From contig NZ_MORL01000003.1 in the NCBI RefSeq assembly GCF_001870735.1, positions 62,001 to 126,000 of the forward strand: a DNA stretch of 64,000 nt, written 5' to 3'. The DNA is from Arsenicibacter rosenii (GTDB lineage: Bacteria; Bacteroidota; Bacteroidia; Cytophagales; Spirosomataceae). The number at the start of each line of letters is the position of its first letter. Position 1 is the stretch's first letter. Below the pieces are notes generated by a model, which saw only the letters and a list, made by a program, of their open reading frames with translations, did no database searches and had not been told where the DNA came from. The position numbers were made by a program, and so were the translations under genes. Of this stretch, positions 7,133 through 16,197 are shown piece by piece.

Positions 7133-8992
7133 CTATTTCTTCTTCGGACGCTGCTCAGCACGACGCTTGGCTTCTTCAGCATCTTTACGGGCATCTTCGG
7201 CCTGCTGGAGCGTGCGTTGCAGCATATCCTGGAACTTCGATTTCTTAGCCCCGCCTCCGGTAGCAAACTTCTTCCGGTTTTCGTCCAGCACCGCTTTGAT
7301 TTTGTTTTCATCCACAAACCGACGGATGATCTGCTGCTGGGTAATGGTTACGACGTTGGATACAAAGTAATACCAGGTCAGACCGGCGGGGAACGAGTTC
7401 AGGACGAACATAAACATGACCGGGAAGATGTAGCTCATCGCCTTCATGTTGACCGGACCAGGCTGGGCCGGTGTATTCTGGTTGTTATACCAGGCATAGG
7501 CAATCGACGAGATCGTCATCATCACCGTAAACAAGCTCAGGTGATCGCCGAGGAACGGAATGCTTACCGGGAATTTCAGGAATGCGTCATAGGTCGACAA
7601 ATCACTTGACCATAAAAACGACTTCTGACGCAGTTCGATCAGGTTCGGGAACAGGAAGAACAAGGCCATCAGAATCGGCATGGTCGCCAGTACCGGCACA
7701 CAGCCGCTCAGCGGGCTAACGCCTACCTGCTGATACAGCTTCATTTGCTCCGACTGCACTTTCGTCATGTCGTCGCCAACGCGCTCTTTAATTTCGTTGA
7801 TTTCCGGTTGCAGCACCCGCATCTTAGCCATGCTCACATACGACTTGTACGTCAGCGGTGTCAGCAGCAGTTTCACGAATACCACCAGCGCCACAATCAG
7901 CAAACCGTAGTTTGAGAACACTTTTTCGAACATGCTGAATACCGGCACAAAGAAGTATTTGTTGAGTGGTTTCAGGACAGCATAACCCAGATACACGTTC
8001 CGGTCAAATTCCGTTGCCACATCGCCCAGCAACTGGTAATCGTTCGGGCCATAATAGAAGCGGTAGTTGCCTTTGCCGGTTTTGATGTCGCCCATGGGCA
8101 GATTCACAATCGCTACGGCTGTTTTCACCACCGAACTATCCGCCGGATCGACCAGCGTTTTGAACGTAGCATTCTGCAACGGTGCGTTTCTGGCAACAAA
8201 GCCGGCCAGGAAATACTTGTGCTTGATCGTAAACCACTGAACCGGTTCTTCAACCGCTTTCTCGTGGCTGTCCTGCCCTTCCGGTAATCCGTCGAACGTT
8301 TCGTCCTGAAGCAGGTAGTTAATCACCGCCTTCTGCCGGTTTTCTTTCAGGTCGTTTTCGAACTGAGGCATACGATCCTGCCAGAAAAACCGGACATTTT
8401 CGTTACCGACCAGATTATCAAGGCCATTCATTTTCAGATCATACTCCACCGTATACCCCTCGGCCGGAATGGTATAGGACTGCTCAACAGTCTGACCTGG
8501 CGCAACCTCCAGCTGGAAGGTAATCCGCTGTGGCTGTCCGCTGACGGTCGTATTCTGCGCCGCTGTCTGGAAATAAAGGCTGTGCAGATCGACTTTCCCC
8601 CGTTTGGTCTGTACTTCCAGTAAGGTCTTGCTCGATTTTTCGTCGATCAGGAAAAGCGGTTTTTTGGTGTAGGTCTCATAGTTTTTGAGCTGCACCTGCT
8701 TTACGCGGCCACCTTTTGTCGAAAAAGTAATTTTTACATCCTTATTTTCAACCACGATATCGCGGGCTTCGCCATTGGCAGCGACGGCGAAATCGCCGTA
8801 AAGCGAGCGGGCTGCGGTAGAATCAAGCGTTTGCGTGGTGGTTTTCTGCGTGGTGGCAGCTTTTGAAGAGGCCTTGGCCTGTTGTTGTGTTTGTGTTTGA
8901 GCTGGTTTCGGCTCCGGCTTGGGCATCAATACCTGATACCCGACGAGCAGCGCTAAAATCAGGGCAATTCCAACGAGTTGATTACGATCCAT
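7133..8992 (-). CDS. yidC: Membrane protein insertase YidC
   Basis: 619 residues, typical of the long Gram-negative form. An N-terminal membrane anchor (LVGIALILALLVGYQVLM) and a Gln/Thr-rich linker precede the large periplasmic beta domain (about 60-340). The conserved insertase core follows, with LLIVALVVFVKLLLTPLTYKSYVSMAKM, a PEINEIKERVGDD cytoplasmic hairpin, MPILMALFFLFPNLIELRQ and FPVMFMFVLNSFPAGLTWYYFVSN. The basic C-terminus (RRAEQRPKKK) suits ribosome contact. It helps Sec-dependent and independent insertion of inner-membrane proteins. It lies downstream of pyrG but has its own promoter. Confidence 0.97.
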   Translation of the reverse strand: MDRNQLVGIALILALLVGYQVLMPKPEPKPAQTQTQQQAKASSKAATTQKTTTQTLDSTAARSLYGDFAVAANGEARDIVVENKDVKITFSTKGGRVKQVQLKNYETYTKKPLFLIDEKSSKTLLEVQTKRGKVDLHSLYFQTAAQNTTVSGQPQRITFQLEVAPGQTVEQSYTIPAEGYTVEYDLKMNGLDNLVGNENVRFFWQDRMPQFENDLKENRQKAVINYLLQDETFDGLPEGQDSHEKAVEEPVQWFTIKHKYFLAGFVARNAPLQNATFKTLVDPADSSVVKTAVAIVNLPMGDIKTGKGNYRFYYGPNDYQLLGDVATEFDRNVYLGYAVLKPLNKYFFVPVFSMFEKVFSNYGLLIVALVVFVKLLLTPLTYKSYVSMAKMRVLQPEINEIKERVGDDMTKVQSEQMKLYQQVGVSPLSGCVPVLATMPILMALFFLFPNLIELRQKSFLWSSDLSTYDAFLKFPVSIPFLGDHLSLFTVMMTISSIAYAWYNNQNTPAQPGPVNMKAMSYIFPVMFMFVLNSFPAGLTWYYFVSNVVTITQQQIIRRFVDENKIKAVLDENRKKFATGGGAKKSKFQDMLQRTLQQAEDARKDAEEAKRRAEQRPKKK

Positions 8993-9088
8993 TTGTAATT
9001 GATTTCAGTATACAGCACTCAGCTTATGGTTTTGTTGTCTATTAACGGTAACCGGTAACCTGAAAACTGAAAACTGCTTGAATAAGTG

Positions 9089-9119
9089 CAAAATTACGGG
9101 GAAATGCCGGGTTAACCAA
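9089..9119 (-). promoter_or_regulatory. yidC promoter (TTG-N20-TAATTTTG)
   Basis: On the minus strand TTG (9117-9119) is followed after exactly 20 bases by TAATTTTG (9089-9096), a perfect Bacteroidetes -7 box. The predicted leader is about 90 bases and includes short tandem copies of GGTAACC (9052-9060) and TGAAAAC (9061-9076). Confidence 0.65.
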
Positions 9120-9162
9120 CGGTGAAGTCATACCATTCATCCGGGTTTACTACCGATAAGCA

Positions 9163-9203
9163 CACAGCCCACCCTGTCCGGAGCGAAACAGAAGTGGGCT
9201 GTG
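9163..9203 (-). terminator. Hairpin after pyrG
   Basis: CACAGCCCAC (9163-9172) pairs with GTGGGCTGTG (9194-9203), a 10-bp GC-rich stem with a 21-base loop, located 23 bases past the pyrG stop. There is no T-run after it, so it may be an mRNA 3'-end stabiliser rather than a strong intrinsic terminator. Confidence 0.5.
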
Positions 9204-9225
9204 CGGTGTATGCATGCCTTACACC

Positions 9226-10905
9226 TTATGACAATACGGCGGTATCGACCACTGGTTCAGACTGATAATTCTGTTTTTTTTGGGAATACGCCAGCGCGGC
9301 CTTCACAAAATGAACAAACAACGGATGCGGTGCCATGACCGTACTTTTCAGTTCAGGGTGAAACTGCACACCAACAAACCATGGATGGTTCGGCACTTCT
9401 ACAATCTCCACCAGGCCGCTTTCGGGGTTGATACCGGTTGCCTTCATCCCTGCTTTTTCAAACTTCGTCAGGAATTCGTTGTTGAACTCGTACCGGTGGC
9501 GGTGACGCTCGCTGATGGTTGTTTTGCCATAAATTCTGTGCGCCATTGAATCCCGCTTGATTTTGCATGGGTACGCGCCTACCCGCATTGTACCGCCTTT
9601 TTCGGTCACGTTTTTCTGATCTTCCATCAGCCCGATAACGGCCACCTGTGTTTCAGGATTCATCTCCGTCGAATGAGCTTCTTCCAGACCCAGTACATTC
9701 CGTGCGTACTCAATTACGGCCATCTGCATGCCCAGACAAATACCCAGGAACGGAATCCCGTTTTCGCGGGCGAAGCGTACCGCATTGATCTTCCCGTCGA
9801 TACCCCGTTCGCCGAAGCCGGGAGCCACCAGCACCCCGTCCAGCTCGCGCAGTACCGTAGCACAATGATGCTCGTCGACCAGCGTTTCTGACTGGATCCA
9901 CTCGATTTTCACCTTGCACTCGTTCTCGGCACCGGCATGGATAAATGACTCAGCGATGGATTTGTACGCGTCGTGCAGCTCCACATATTTACCGACCAGA
10001 CCGATCCGGACGGTATCCGACGGGTTTTTCAACCGGCCAAGGAAATCTTTCCAGGCATCCAGATCGGCATCCTGATCGTTGTACAGGTCGAGCATATACA
10101 GCGTGCGCTGGTCAAGCTTTTCCTTTTTCATCAGGAGCGGTACGTCATAAATGGTTTCTGCGTCGATTGCCTCGATCACCGAATTAACCTGTACGTTACA
10201 GAACAAGGCAATTTTCCGCCGGATTTCTACCGGCAGCGGGTGCTCGGTACGGCAAACGATGATATCCGGCTGTACACCGTTTTCCAGCAACATACGCACC
10301 GAGTGCTGTGTTGGCTTGGTTTTCAGCTCACCGGCCGATTGCAGATACGGGATCAGGGTCAGGTGAATAACCAGCGTATCTTTTTCGCCCAGTTCAAACT
10401 TCAGCTGCCGGACCGCCTCCACAAATGGAAGAGACTCGATATCGCCCACGCAGCCGCCGATTTCAGTGATGATGATATCGTATTCACCCGTATCGCCCAG
10501 CAACCGGATGTTACGCTTGATTTCGTCGGTAATATGCGGTACAACCTGTACAGTTTTCCCAAGGAAGTCCCCACGGCGTTCACGGTTGATTACGTTGTAG
10601 TAAATCCGCCCCGTAGTAATGTTGTTGGCCTGCGACGTTGGCCGGTTAAGGAAACGTTCGTAGTGACCAAGATCGAGGTCTGTTTCGGCCCCGTCATCGG
10701 TGACGTAGCACTCTCCATGTTCATATGGATTCAGTGTGCCCGGATCAACGTTGATGTAGGGATCGAACTTCTGGATGGTTACCGATAAACCTCGTGATTG
10801 AAGCAATTTAGCAAGCGATGAAGCAATAATGCCCTTGCCAAGAGAAGATGTTACACCGCCTGTAACAAAGATGTATTTTGCGGATTTTGAGCCCGTAGAC
10901 GCCAT
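9226..10905 (-). CDS. pyrG: CTP synthase
   Basis: Makes CTP from UTP, ATP and glutamine, the last step of pyrimidine nucleotide synthesis. 559 residues. The N-terminal synthase domain opens with KYIFVTGGVTSSLGKGIIAS (P-loop), then FDPYINVDPGTLNPYEHGE and the TEIGGCVGDIESLPF segment. The C-terminal class I glutamine amidotransferase domain has the nucleophile in FLGICLGMQMAVIEYARN and the His-Glu pair in FHPE near 515-518. Every diagnostic motif is present and the length is normal. Confidence 0.98.
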   Translation of the reverse strand: MASTGSKSAKYIFVTGGVTSSLGKGIIASSLAKLLQSRGLSVTIQKFDPYINVDPGTLNPYEHGECYVTDDGAETDLDLGHYERFLNRPTSQANNITTGRIYYNVINRERRGDFLGKTVQVVPHITDEIKRNIRLLGDTGEYDIIITEIGGCVGDIESLPFVEAVRQLKFELGEKDTLVIHLTLIPYLQSAGELKTKPTQHSVRMLLENGVQPDIIVCRTEHPLPVEIRRKIALFCNVQVNSVIEAIDAETIYDVPLLMKKEKLDQRTLYMLDLYNDQDADLDAWKDFLGRLKNPSDTVRIGLVGKYVELHDAYKSIAESFIHAGAENECKVKIEWIQSETLVDEHHCATVLRELDGVLVAPGFGERGIDGKINAVRFARENGIPFLGICLGMQMAVIEYARNVLGLEEAHSTEMNPETQVAVIGLMEDQKNVTEKGGTMRVGAYPCKIKRDSMAHRIYGKTTISERHRHRYEFNNEFLTKFEKAGMKATGINPESGLVEIVEVPNHPWFVGVQFHPELKSTVMAPHPLFVHFVKAALAYSQKKQNYQSEPVVDTAVLS

Positions 10906-11091
10906 GTCTGAAAACCTGTTTTCGTCGTTACGGGATGTAAAATTACGAAAATTACCGGGATTAGGAAACGGAATTTAGGGTACATACCGATAATTAACTG
11001 GCAATCAGCGGACCGCTTCCTCAAAAAAAGTATTTTGCCTGTCAGCCTTTGTTTTATGAAAAATCGTCTATATAACCGGCAATTAGTATTC

Positions 11092-11145
11092 AGTGGTGGC
11101 ACGTTTGAGTTAAGTGGTGGCACGACTTTGAGTCGTGCCACCACT
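11092..11145. repeat. AGTGGTGGCACGACT inverted repeat plus partial copy
   Basis: AGTGGTGGCACGACT (11113-11127) and its exact reverse complement (11131-11145) form a 15-bp stem with loop TTG. A partial direct copy, AGTGGTGGCACG, sits at 11092-11103. It lies just past the end of the serine hydrolase gene and may act as a terminator-like hairpin. It is a second, unrelated family of palindromic repeats. Confidence 0.85.
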
Positions 11146-11166
11146 ATTCCACTATTATTGCTTAGC

Positions 11167-12741
11167 TCACTTTACCCGCTTCAGCTCCAGATCCTGAAAG
11201 TCGAAACTAAAATCGGTCAGGGGCGAAACCGGTTTCATCGTGATCCGCGACGGTTTCATGTCTTCATCGACCTGAAACATGACATACGCGTCGGCATCGA
11301 GGCTGCGGTTGTTCCACTTGACGATAAACGTGTTGTTTTTGTAATAAAACAGCTCACCGGTCAGTTTCGGCGACCGCACCGAGGTAAACCAGTAGCGGTT
11401 ATCTTTCCGGCTGATCACCACATCGCCGAACCAGTTGTCGCGGTAGGTGCCGAGGTAAGGCTCGATGGCGGGTTTGGTGGTGGTACTCTGCTGCGCTTTC
11501 GTGATGGTTTCCCAAACCGATTTTGTCATGGCATCGGCCTCCGCCTGTCCTTTCTGTACACGGTCGCCAAATAGTTTCACCCAGTCCGTTGGCGGCAGGC
11601 CCAGATAACTGTCTTTGATCGTGTTCGTTACAGCGCTGAACGCGGCTCCCACCTGCTGATTCGTAAACACAATAATACCCAGCTGCAGCTCCGGGATGAG
11701 CGTTACCTGCGTCACCATACCGGCCAGACCACCGGTGTGGGTTACCTGCTTGTAGCCTTTCACATCGGACAAACCCCAACCCAGCCCATAGGCCGAAAAA
11801 TGCGTGTTATAGGGCGGGACCGGCACGGGGCTAACCGGCGTGATGGTCTGCGGGGCCCACATCTCGTTATGCACCGATTCGCTGAACAGCCGCTTGCCAT
11901 CACCGTATTTGCCGCGATTCAGTTGCATAATTACCCATTTAGCCATGTCCGAAACGCTGGAATTAATCCCGCCGGCCGAATGCCCGAACCGGAATTTATC
12001 CCGGCTGATCACCTGTACCGTGCCGTTTACTGCGGCGTGCGCGTCAATCACATTTACCTTATCCGGCAGCCGTTCGAATGAGCCGGCGCTGCCGTTCATC
12101 TGCAAAGGCCTCATAATACGCTCTTCCACAAAGGCCTCCCAAGTCTTACCGCTGACCCGCTGAATGACCTCGCCGGCCACCATGTAGAGCAGGTTATCAT
12201 AGTCATATTTAGTCCGGAAACCCGATACCGGTTTCAGGTACCGCAGGTTATAAATCACATCTTTCAGCGTAAAATTGCTTGAATCGGGCCAGAACATCAG
12301 GTCTCCGGCACCAAGGCCCAGGCCGCTCCGGTGGGTCAGCAAATCGCGGATCGTAAATTCTTCGGTTACGTAGGCATTGTACATCCGGAACTCCGGAATA
12401 AAATCAATCACCTTCGAATCCCAGGTTAGCTTGCCTTCGTCCATCAGGATACCCAGCGCTGCCGCCGTAAACGCCTTGCTGTTGGAAGCAATGCCGAACA
12501 TCGTGTTCTCGTCTACCTTCTCTTTCGTCCGCAGTGACCGGACACCGTAGCCTTTGGCATGCACGACTTTACCGTCTTTAATAACGGCCACGGCGATCCC
12601 CGGCACCGAAAAAGTTGTCCGTGTGCGTTCGGCCAGCTCGTCAATCTGCGGGGCAGTGATGACCTGTGCTTTCAGTTGCGGAACAAGGCAGAACAGCAGC
12701 CACAGCAGCAGCCGGCTTCCTGAGGTAAGAGGTTGATTCAT
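11167..12741 (-). CDS. Exported serine hydrolase, beta-lactamase/class C fold
   Basis: 524 residues with a signal peptide ending about LKAQ. The class C beta-lactamase/D-aminopeptidase fold shows the nucleophile motif S-N-S-K at 86-89, the Y-D-N triad residues at 181-183 and an HTGG box, so all three catalytic elements are intact. The last ~120 residues (YLGTYRDNWFGDVVISRKDN) resemble the DUF3471 domain that often follows this hydrolase. Such enzymes act in the periplasm on D-amino acid peptides or small esters; the substrate is unknown. It follows the GH127 gene by about 70 bases on the same strand. Confidence 0.9.
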   Translation of the reverse strand: MNQPLTSGSRLLLWLLFCLVPQLKAQVITAPQIDELAERTRTTFSVPGIAVAVIKDGKVVHAKGYGVRSLRTKEKVDENTMFGIASNSKAFTAAALGILMDEGKLTWDSKVIDFIPEFRMYNAYVTEEFTIRDLLTHRSGLGLGAGDLMFWPDSSNFTLKDVIYNLRYLKPVSGFRTKYDYDNLLYMVAGEVIQRVSGKTWEAFVEERIMRPLQMNGSAGSFERLPDKVNVIDAHAAVNGTVQVISRDKFRFGHSAGGINSSVSDMAKWVIMQLNRGKYGDGKRLFSESVHNEMWAPQTITPVSPVPVPPYNTHFSAYGLGWGLSDVKGYKQVTHTGGLAGMVTQVTLIPELQLGIIVFTNQQVGAAFSAVTNTIKDSYLGLPPTDWVKLFGDRVQKGQAEADAMTKSVWETITKAQQSTTTKPAIEPYLGTYRDNWFGDVVISRKDNRYWFTSVRSPKLTGELFYYKNNTFIVKWNNRSLDADAYVMFQVDEDMKPSRITMKPVSPLTDFSFDFQDLELKRVK

Positions 12742-12808
12742 TTTTCTGGCAGCGTTGGTTATTACGCCGGCAAGTAGCGCATTTTACGGCGCGAAATCAA
12801 CCCATCCC

Positions 12809-14689
12809 TCACGGTAGTTTTCCGGTATCAACCAACTGGGGCAGCCATACCCGGAAACGGGACTGGTCGTTGTAGGTATTGCCGGCCGACGCCGCGTCGC
12901 AGAGGGTGAGGGTAACCGGCGGCACACCCCGTTCGAGATGCGATTCCAGCGCAAATTTTGCCTTAAACGCCACCCAGACTGCCGGATTTTTGGGCGTAAC
13001 CGGCTCCAGCACGACAAAGCCCTCCTTATCAGTAACCGGATTTAGTGGCTCGTCAACACTAACCTTATCGAGCCGGCTGTCGCGGGCCAGTACCAGCGGT
13101 CCGCGCAGAACGGCGACGTATTCCGACAGATTTCCCATGCGTACAAGCCGCCCGCGCATATCCAGGGTTAGCATCACCTCGTCATTGGGTTGCCATGTTC
13201 GGCGGATGGCCGCATACTGCCCGTTTTTCACCCCATCGACCGGCTGTCCATTGACCAGCAACGTTGTCTGCGCACTCCAGCCCGGTATCCGGATTTGCAG
13301 CGTCAGCTCTTCGGCTTTCGGCAAGGCCAGTTTCAGGCTGACGGTACCGGCATCGGGATAGGTCGTCTGCTGGATCAGCTGCGCGGTCTGCCCTTTGGGC
13401 GTCCTGAACGTATACTGTCCCGGTACAAAGAAGTTTACCGTTGCCCCCGCCTGGCCGCCCATCACAATGGTGGCGGGTAGGGTAAACAACCCGCGCGGCC
13501 CGCTGGCCACACAGCAGTTCAGGTCCATGCCGCACTGCCCTTCGCCCTCTAACCGCTGCCCCGACAACGGCGAATATTTGGCCCAGTCGGCACCATCCGG
13601 CTGCATGGATGCCAGTAAGGCGTTGTAATAACTTTGCTCAATGGCATCGGCATACTTCGCCTCGCCGGTCAGGCGCAGCAGCTGCTGGCTGAGCTTGATC
13701 CAGGTCACTGTTACACAGGTTTCCTGATAATGCCGGACCGGCAGAGTTTGCAGGGCCTTCCCGCCGAACCACATTTCCATGCTTGCGCCCGAACCGGCAA
13801 TGTTGATTTCTGTATCCCGGATGTTGGCCCATGTTTGCTCAACAGCCGTCTTATACGCCGGTTTGCCGGTCAGCCGGTAGAGTTCCAGCAGCCCTTCGTA
13901 ACACGACATCATCTCATAGGCTTTCTGCCCCTGTTCGTAGCCATAGTGCTGTTTAGGACGCGGAAACCGCTTCGATACATCCTGCGTGGCCTTCGCCATC
14001 AGCTGCGGACCGTCGGGGGTTTCCCACTCACGGACAATTTCTTCGGCAAAATCAAGGTAGCGTTTATCACTGGTGCGGACATACAACTGCGTCATCGGCT
14101 CCAGTACCGAGCTGGAGGCCATGCCCCGGTAATTGCCCGTTCTGACAATCAGTGTATTGCGGGTGGTCAGTTCGTTGATAAGGTGGTCGGCCAGGCGGCG
14201 GGTGGCGTCGAGGACTTTTTTATCGCCGGTCAGGTCGTAATACGCCAGCAGACCCAGCATGCAGTATTTACGCCCCCAGATATCCCACTGCTGGAGGTGT
14301 TTGTCTTCGGCATAATTGCCGATGTAGCCGTCGGGGGTTTGTGTTGCCAGCAAACCGGCCACGGCGTTATTCAGCACCGCTTTCAGGCGTGGTTCGGGGC
14401 GGTAGTGATAGGCCTGAACGGCGGAGGTAAACCATTTTCCCCAGAATTCGCTTTGCCAGCGGGTTGATTCGGTGCGGGTCCGGAAGGGGGCAACCAGATG
14501 CTCTACATCCTGGGCCATGATCCGGTGCTCGTATGAAGCGTTCAGCCGTTCACCGATATAGCCCTCCACCCTGACGGTTTCGAGGGGCAGCAAGCGGTCG
14601 TTTTCGACCGGTTTAACCATTTTCTGGCCAAAGGCCGGCAACATGACAACGGCCAGAACAAACGTCCGGGCCCATGAACAACTACGCAT
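12809..14689 (-). CDS. GH127-type glycoside hydrolase (DUF1680; beta-L-arabinofuranosidase family)
   Basis: 626 residues, exported (signal peptide ending about LPAFGQ). The (alpha/alpha)6 domain includes FWGKWFTSAVQAYHYRPEP and repeated helical pairs. The family's zinc/cysteine site is visible: E323-T-C325 in HYQETCVTVTW and C392-C393 in LNCCVASGPRG, matching the Glu, Cys and Cys-Cys that GH127 enzymes use for cysteine-dependent retaining catalysis. A beta-sandwich follows (about 440-600). It probably removes beta-L-arabinofuranosyl groups from plant glycans. No SusC/SusD pair is nearby. Confidence 0.92.
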   Translation of the reverse strand: MRSCSWARTFVLAVVMLPAFGQKMVKPVENDRLLPLETVRVEGYIGERLNASYEHRIMAQDVEHLVAPFRTRTESTRWQSEFWGKWFTSAVQAYHYRPEPRLKAVLNNAVAGLLATQTPDGYIGNYAEDKHLQQWDIWGRKYCMLGLLAYYDLTGDKKVLDATRRLADHLINELTTRNTLIVRTGNYRGMASSSVLEPMTQLYVRTSDKRYLDFAEEIVREWETPDGPQLMAKATQDVSKRFPRPKQHYGYEQGQKAYEMMSCYEGLLELYRLTGKPAYKTAVEQTWANIRDTEINIAGSGASMEMWFGGKALQTLPVRHYQETCVTVTWIKLSQQLLRLTGEAKYADAIEQSYYNALLASMQPDGADWAKYSPLSGQRLEGEGQCGMDLNCCVASGPRGLFTLPATIVMGGQAGATVNFFVPGQYTFRTPKGQTAQLIQQTTYPDAGTVSLKLALPKAEELTLQIRIPGWSAQTTLLVNGQPVDGVKNGQYAAIRRTWQPNDEVMLTLDMRGRLVRMGNLSEYVAVLRGPLVLARDSRLDKVSVDEPLNPVTDKEGFVVLEPVTPKNPAVWVAFKAKFALESHLERGVPPVTLTLCDAASAGNTYNDQSRFRVWLPQLVDTGKLP

Positions 14690-14783
14690 GATGGATGGAG
14701 TAACGGGTTTATAACGCTAAGCGTACTAAACACCCATCCGGCAACGGCGTACGTCACGGGCCCGGAACAGTTTCGGTGGCGGC

Positions 14784-15944
14784 TTAACTCAGCCGGTCTT
14801 TAAAACTTTCGTAGCCATACGACCGCACAAGCCGGAAGGTGTTATCTTCTTTCCAAATGCCGATTGACGGCAGATTTACTCCATTAAAGGTGGTTGTTTT
14901 CACCATGGTGTAGTGAATCATATCATCGAACACCACCAGATCGCCTTCCGTAAGCGGTTCGTCAAAGCTATAGTCGCCCATGAAATCACCGGCCAGACAG
15001 GTCATACCGCCAAGGCGGTAGGTTGGCTTACCGGCCACCGGCTCGTGATAGGCCCCAATAATCCGTGGTTTATAAGGCATTTCGAGCGTGTCGGGCATAT
15101 GGGCCGCAAACGACGTATCGAGTATCGCCACCGGAATGCCCTGGCTGTCGAGCACATCCAGCACCGACGACACCAGTACACCGGTTTGCCAGCCAATGGC
15201 CGAACCCGGTTCCAGAATCACCTCTACATTGTATTTTTCGCGGAAACGAATCAGCAGGTCCACCAGGTGGTCGGTGTTGTATCCTTCGCGGGTCATGAGG
15301 TGCCCTCCGCCCATATTCACCCATTTCGCCTGATGCAGCAGTTCGCCGAACCGGGCTTCCAGCGCTTCGAGGGTGCGTTCGAGGGTGTACGAGTCATTTT
15401 CGCAGAGGGTATGAAAATGAATGCCTTCCAGGCCTTCGGGCAGCGACGCCGGTAGTTTGTCGCGTGTCACGCCCAGCCGCGAACCCGGTACGCAGGGGTT
15501 ATACATATCCGTGGCCACCTCCGAATATTGCGGATTGACCCGGATGCCGCAGCTCACCTGGTTTTCGGAATCAACCGACGCATTATACGCGGCCAACCGT
15601 TCCTTGTATTTCTCCCACTGGTTCATGGAATTGAACGTCAGATGGCTGCTCCGCGACAGCACTTCTTCAAACTCATGCGACTGATAGGCAGGCATGTACG
15701 TATGGGCCGGAATGCCCATGTACTCGTTAATGAGTTTAATTTCGTTCAGTGAACTGGCCGTTGCTCCCGGCAGGTATTCCCGCACCAGCGGAAACGCACT
15801 AAACATCGAAAAGCCCTTCAGGGCCACAATAATCTGTATGCCTGCACGCTGCTGAACCGAGTTAATCAACTCCAGATTCCGGCGGAGTTTTGCCTCCTCC
15901 AGCACGTAGCAGGGTGATGGGATTTGTTGAAAGTCAATTGCCAT
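14784..15944 (-). CDS. nspC: Carboxynorspermidine decarboxylase
   Basis: 386 residues, PLP fold III decarboxylase. It opens with IPSPCYVLEEAKLRRNLEL; the PLP lysine is in IVALKGFSMFSAFPLV (about 44), and WVNMGGGHLM and EPGSAIGWQTG are the phosphate-binding and substrate loops. It decarboxylates carboxy(nor)spermidine, the last step of the alternative polyamine route common in Bacteroidetes. Its usual partner, the saccharopine-dehydrogenase-like synthase, is at 33375-34583 and not adjacent. A perfect -7 box lies 43 bases upstream, so the gene has its own promoter. Confidence 0.93.
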   Translation of the reverse strand: MAIDFQQIPSPCYVLEEAKLRRNLELINSVQQRAGIQIIVALKGFSMFSAFPLVREYLPGATASSLNEIKLINEYMGIPAHTYMPAYQSHEFEEVLSRSSHLTFNSMNQWEKYKERLAAYNASVDSENQVSCGIRVNPQYSEVATDMYNPCVPGSRLGVTRDKLPASLPEGLEGIHFHTLCENDSYTLERTLEALEARFGELLHQAKWVNMGGGHLMTREGYNTDHLVDLLIRFREKYNVEVILEPGSAIGWQTGVLVSSVLDVLDSQGIPVAILDTSFAAHMPDTLEMPYKPRIIGAYHEPVAGKPTYRLGGMTCLAGDFMGDYSFDEPLTEGDLVVFDDMIHYTMVKTTTFNGVNLPSIGIWKEDNTFRLVRSYGYESFKDRLS

Positions 15945-15986
15945 AGCACTGTACCAACGGTAGGTTTACCGTTTTTGTTCAGGCCG

Positions 15987-15994
15987 CAAAGGTA
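15987..15994 (-). promoter_or_regulatory. -7 box of the nspC promoter
   Basis: TACCTTTG on the minus strand matches TAnnTTTG perfectly and lies 42 bases before the nspC ATG. No convincing TTG is seen at the right distance upstream. Confidence 0.45.
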
Positions 15995-16030
15995 CAGCGA
16001 ATTGCCTAATGCCCCTACAGCAAAAAAAAG

Positions 16031-16190
16031 CCCTTCCCCTGAAATCAGGGGAAGGGTTGGGATGAGGTTTTAGAGGTAATTATACCTCACCCCCTGCCCC
16101 TTCCCGAATCGTCGGCCCGGCCTGAAAAACAGGAGAAAGGGTGCGTAAAGCCCCTCCCCTTGAAGTAAGGGGAGGGGTTGGGGTGGGGTA
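16031..16190. repeat. CCCTTCCCC/GGGGAAGGG hairpin repeat cluster
   Basis: Two clean hairpins, 16031-16056 (CCCTTCCCCTGA with TCAGGGGAAGGG) and 16151-16177 (CCCCTCCCCTT with AAGGGGAGGGG), each followed by TTGGG-type G-rich tails, flank a degenerate third copy around 16087-16140. They fill the 250 bases between nspC and the end of the catabolic operon. A third family of intergenic palindromes; it may also end transcription of the operon. Confidence 0.8.
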
Positions 16191-16197
16191 AATAGCC

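Noticed and set aside
9973-10788. 271-codon plus-strand frame opposite pyrG
   Set aside because: Shadow of a fully conserved CTP synthase; no recognisable motif.
11035-11574. 179-codon plus-strand frame over the AGTGGTGG repeat
   Set aside because: Runs through the repeat and is antisense to the serine hydrolase end.
13634-14467. 277-codon plus-strand frame opposite GH127
   Set aside because: GH127 catalytic residues are intact on the other strand; this is a GC-rich shadow.
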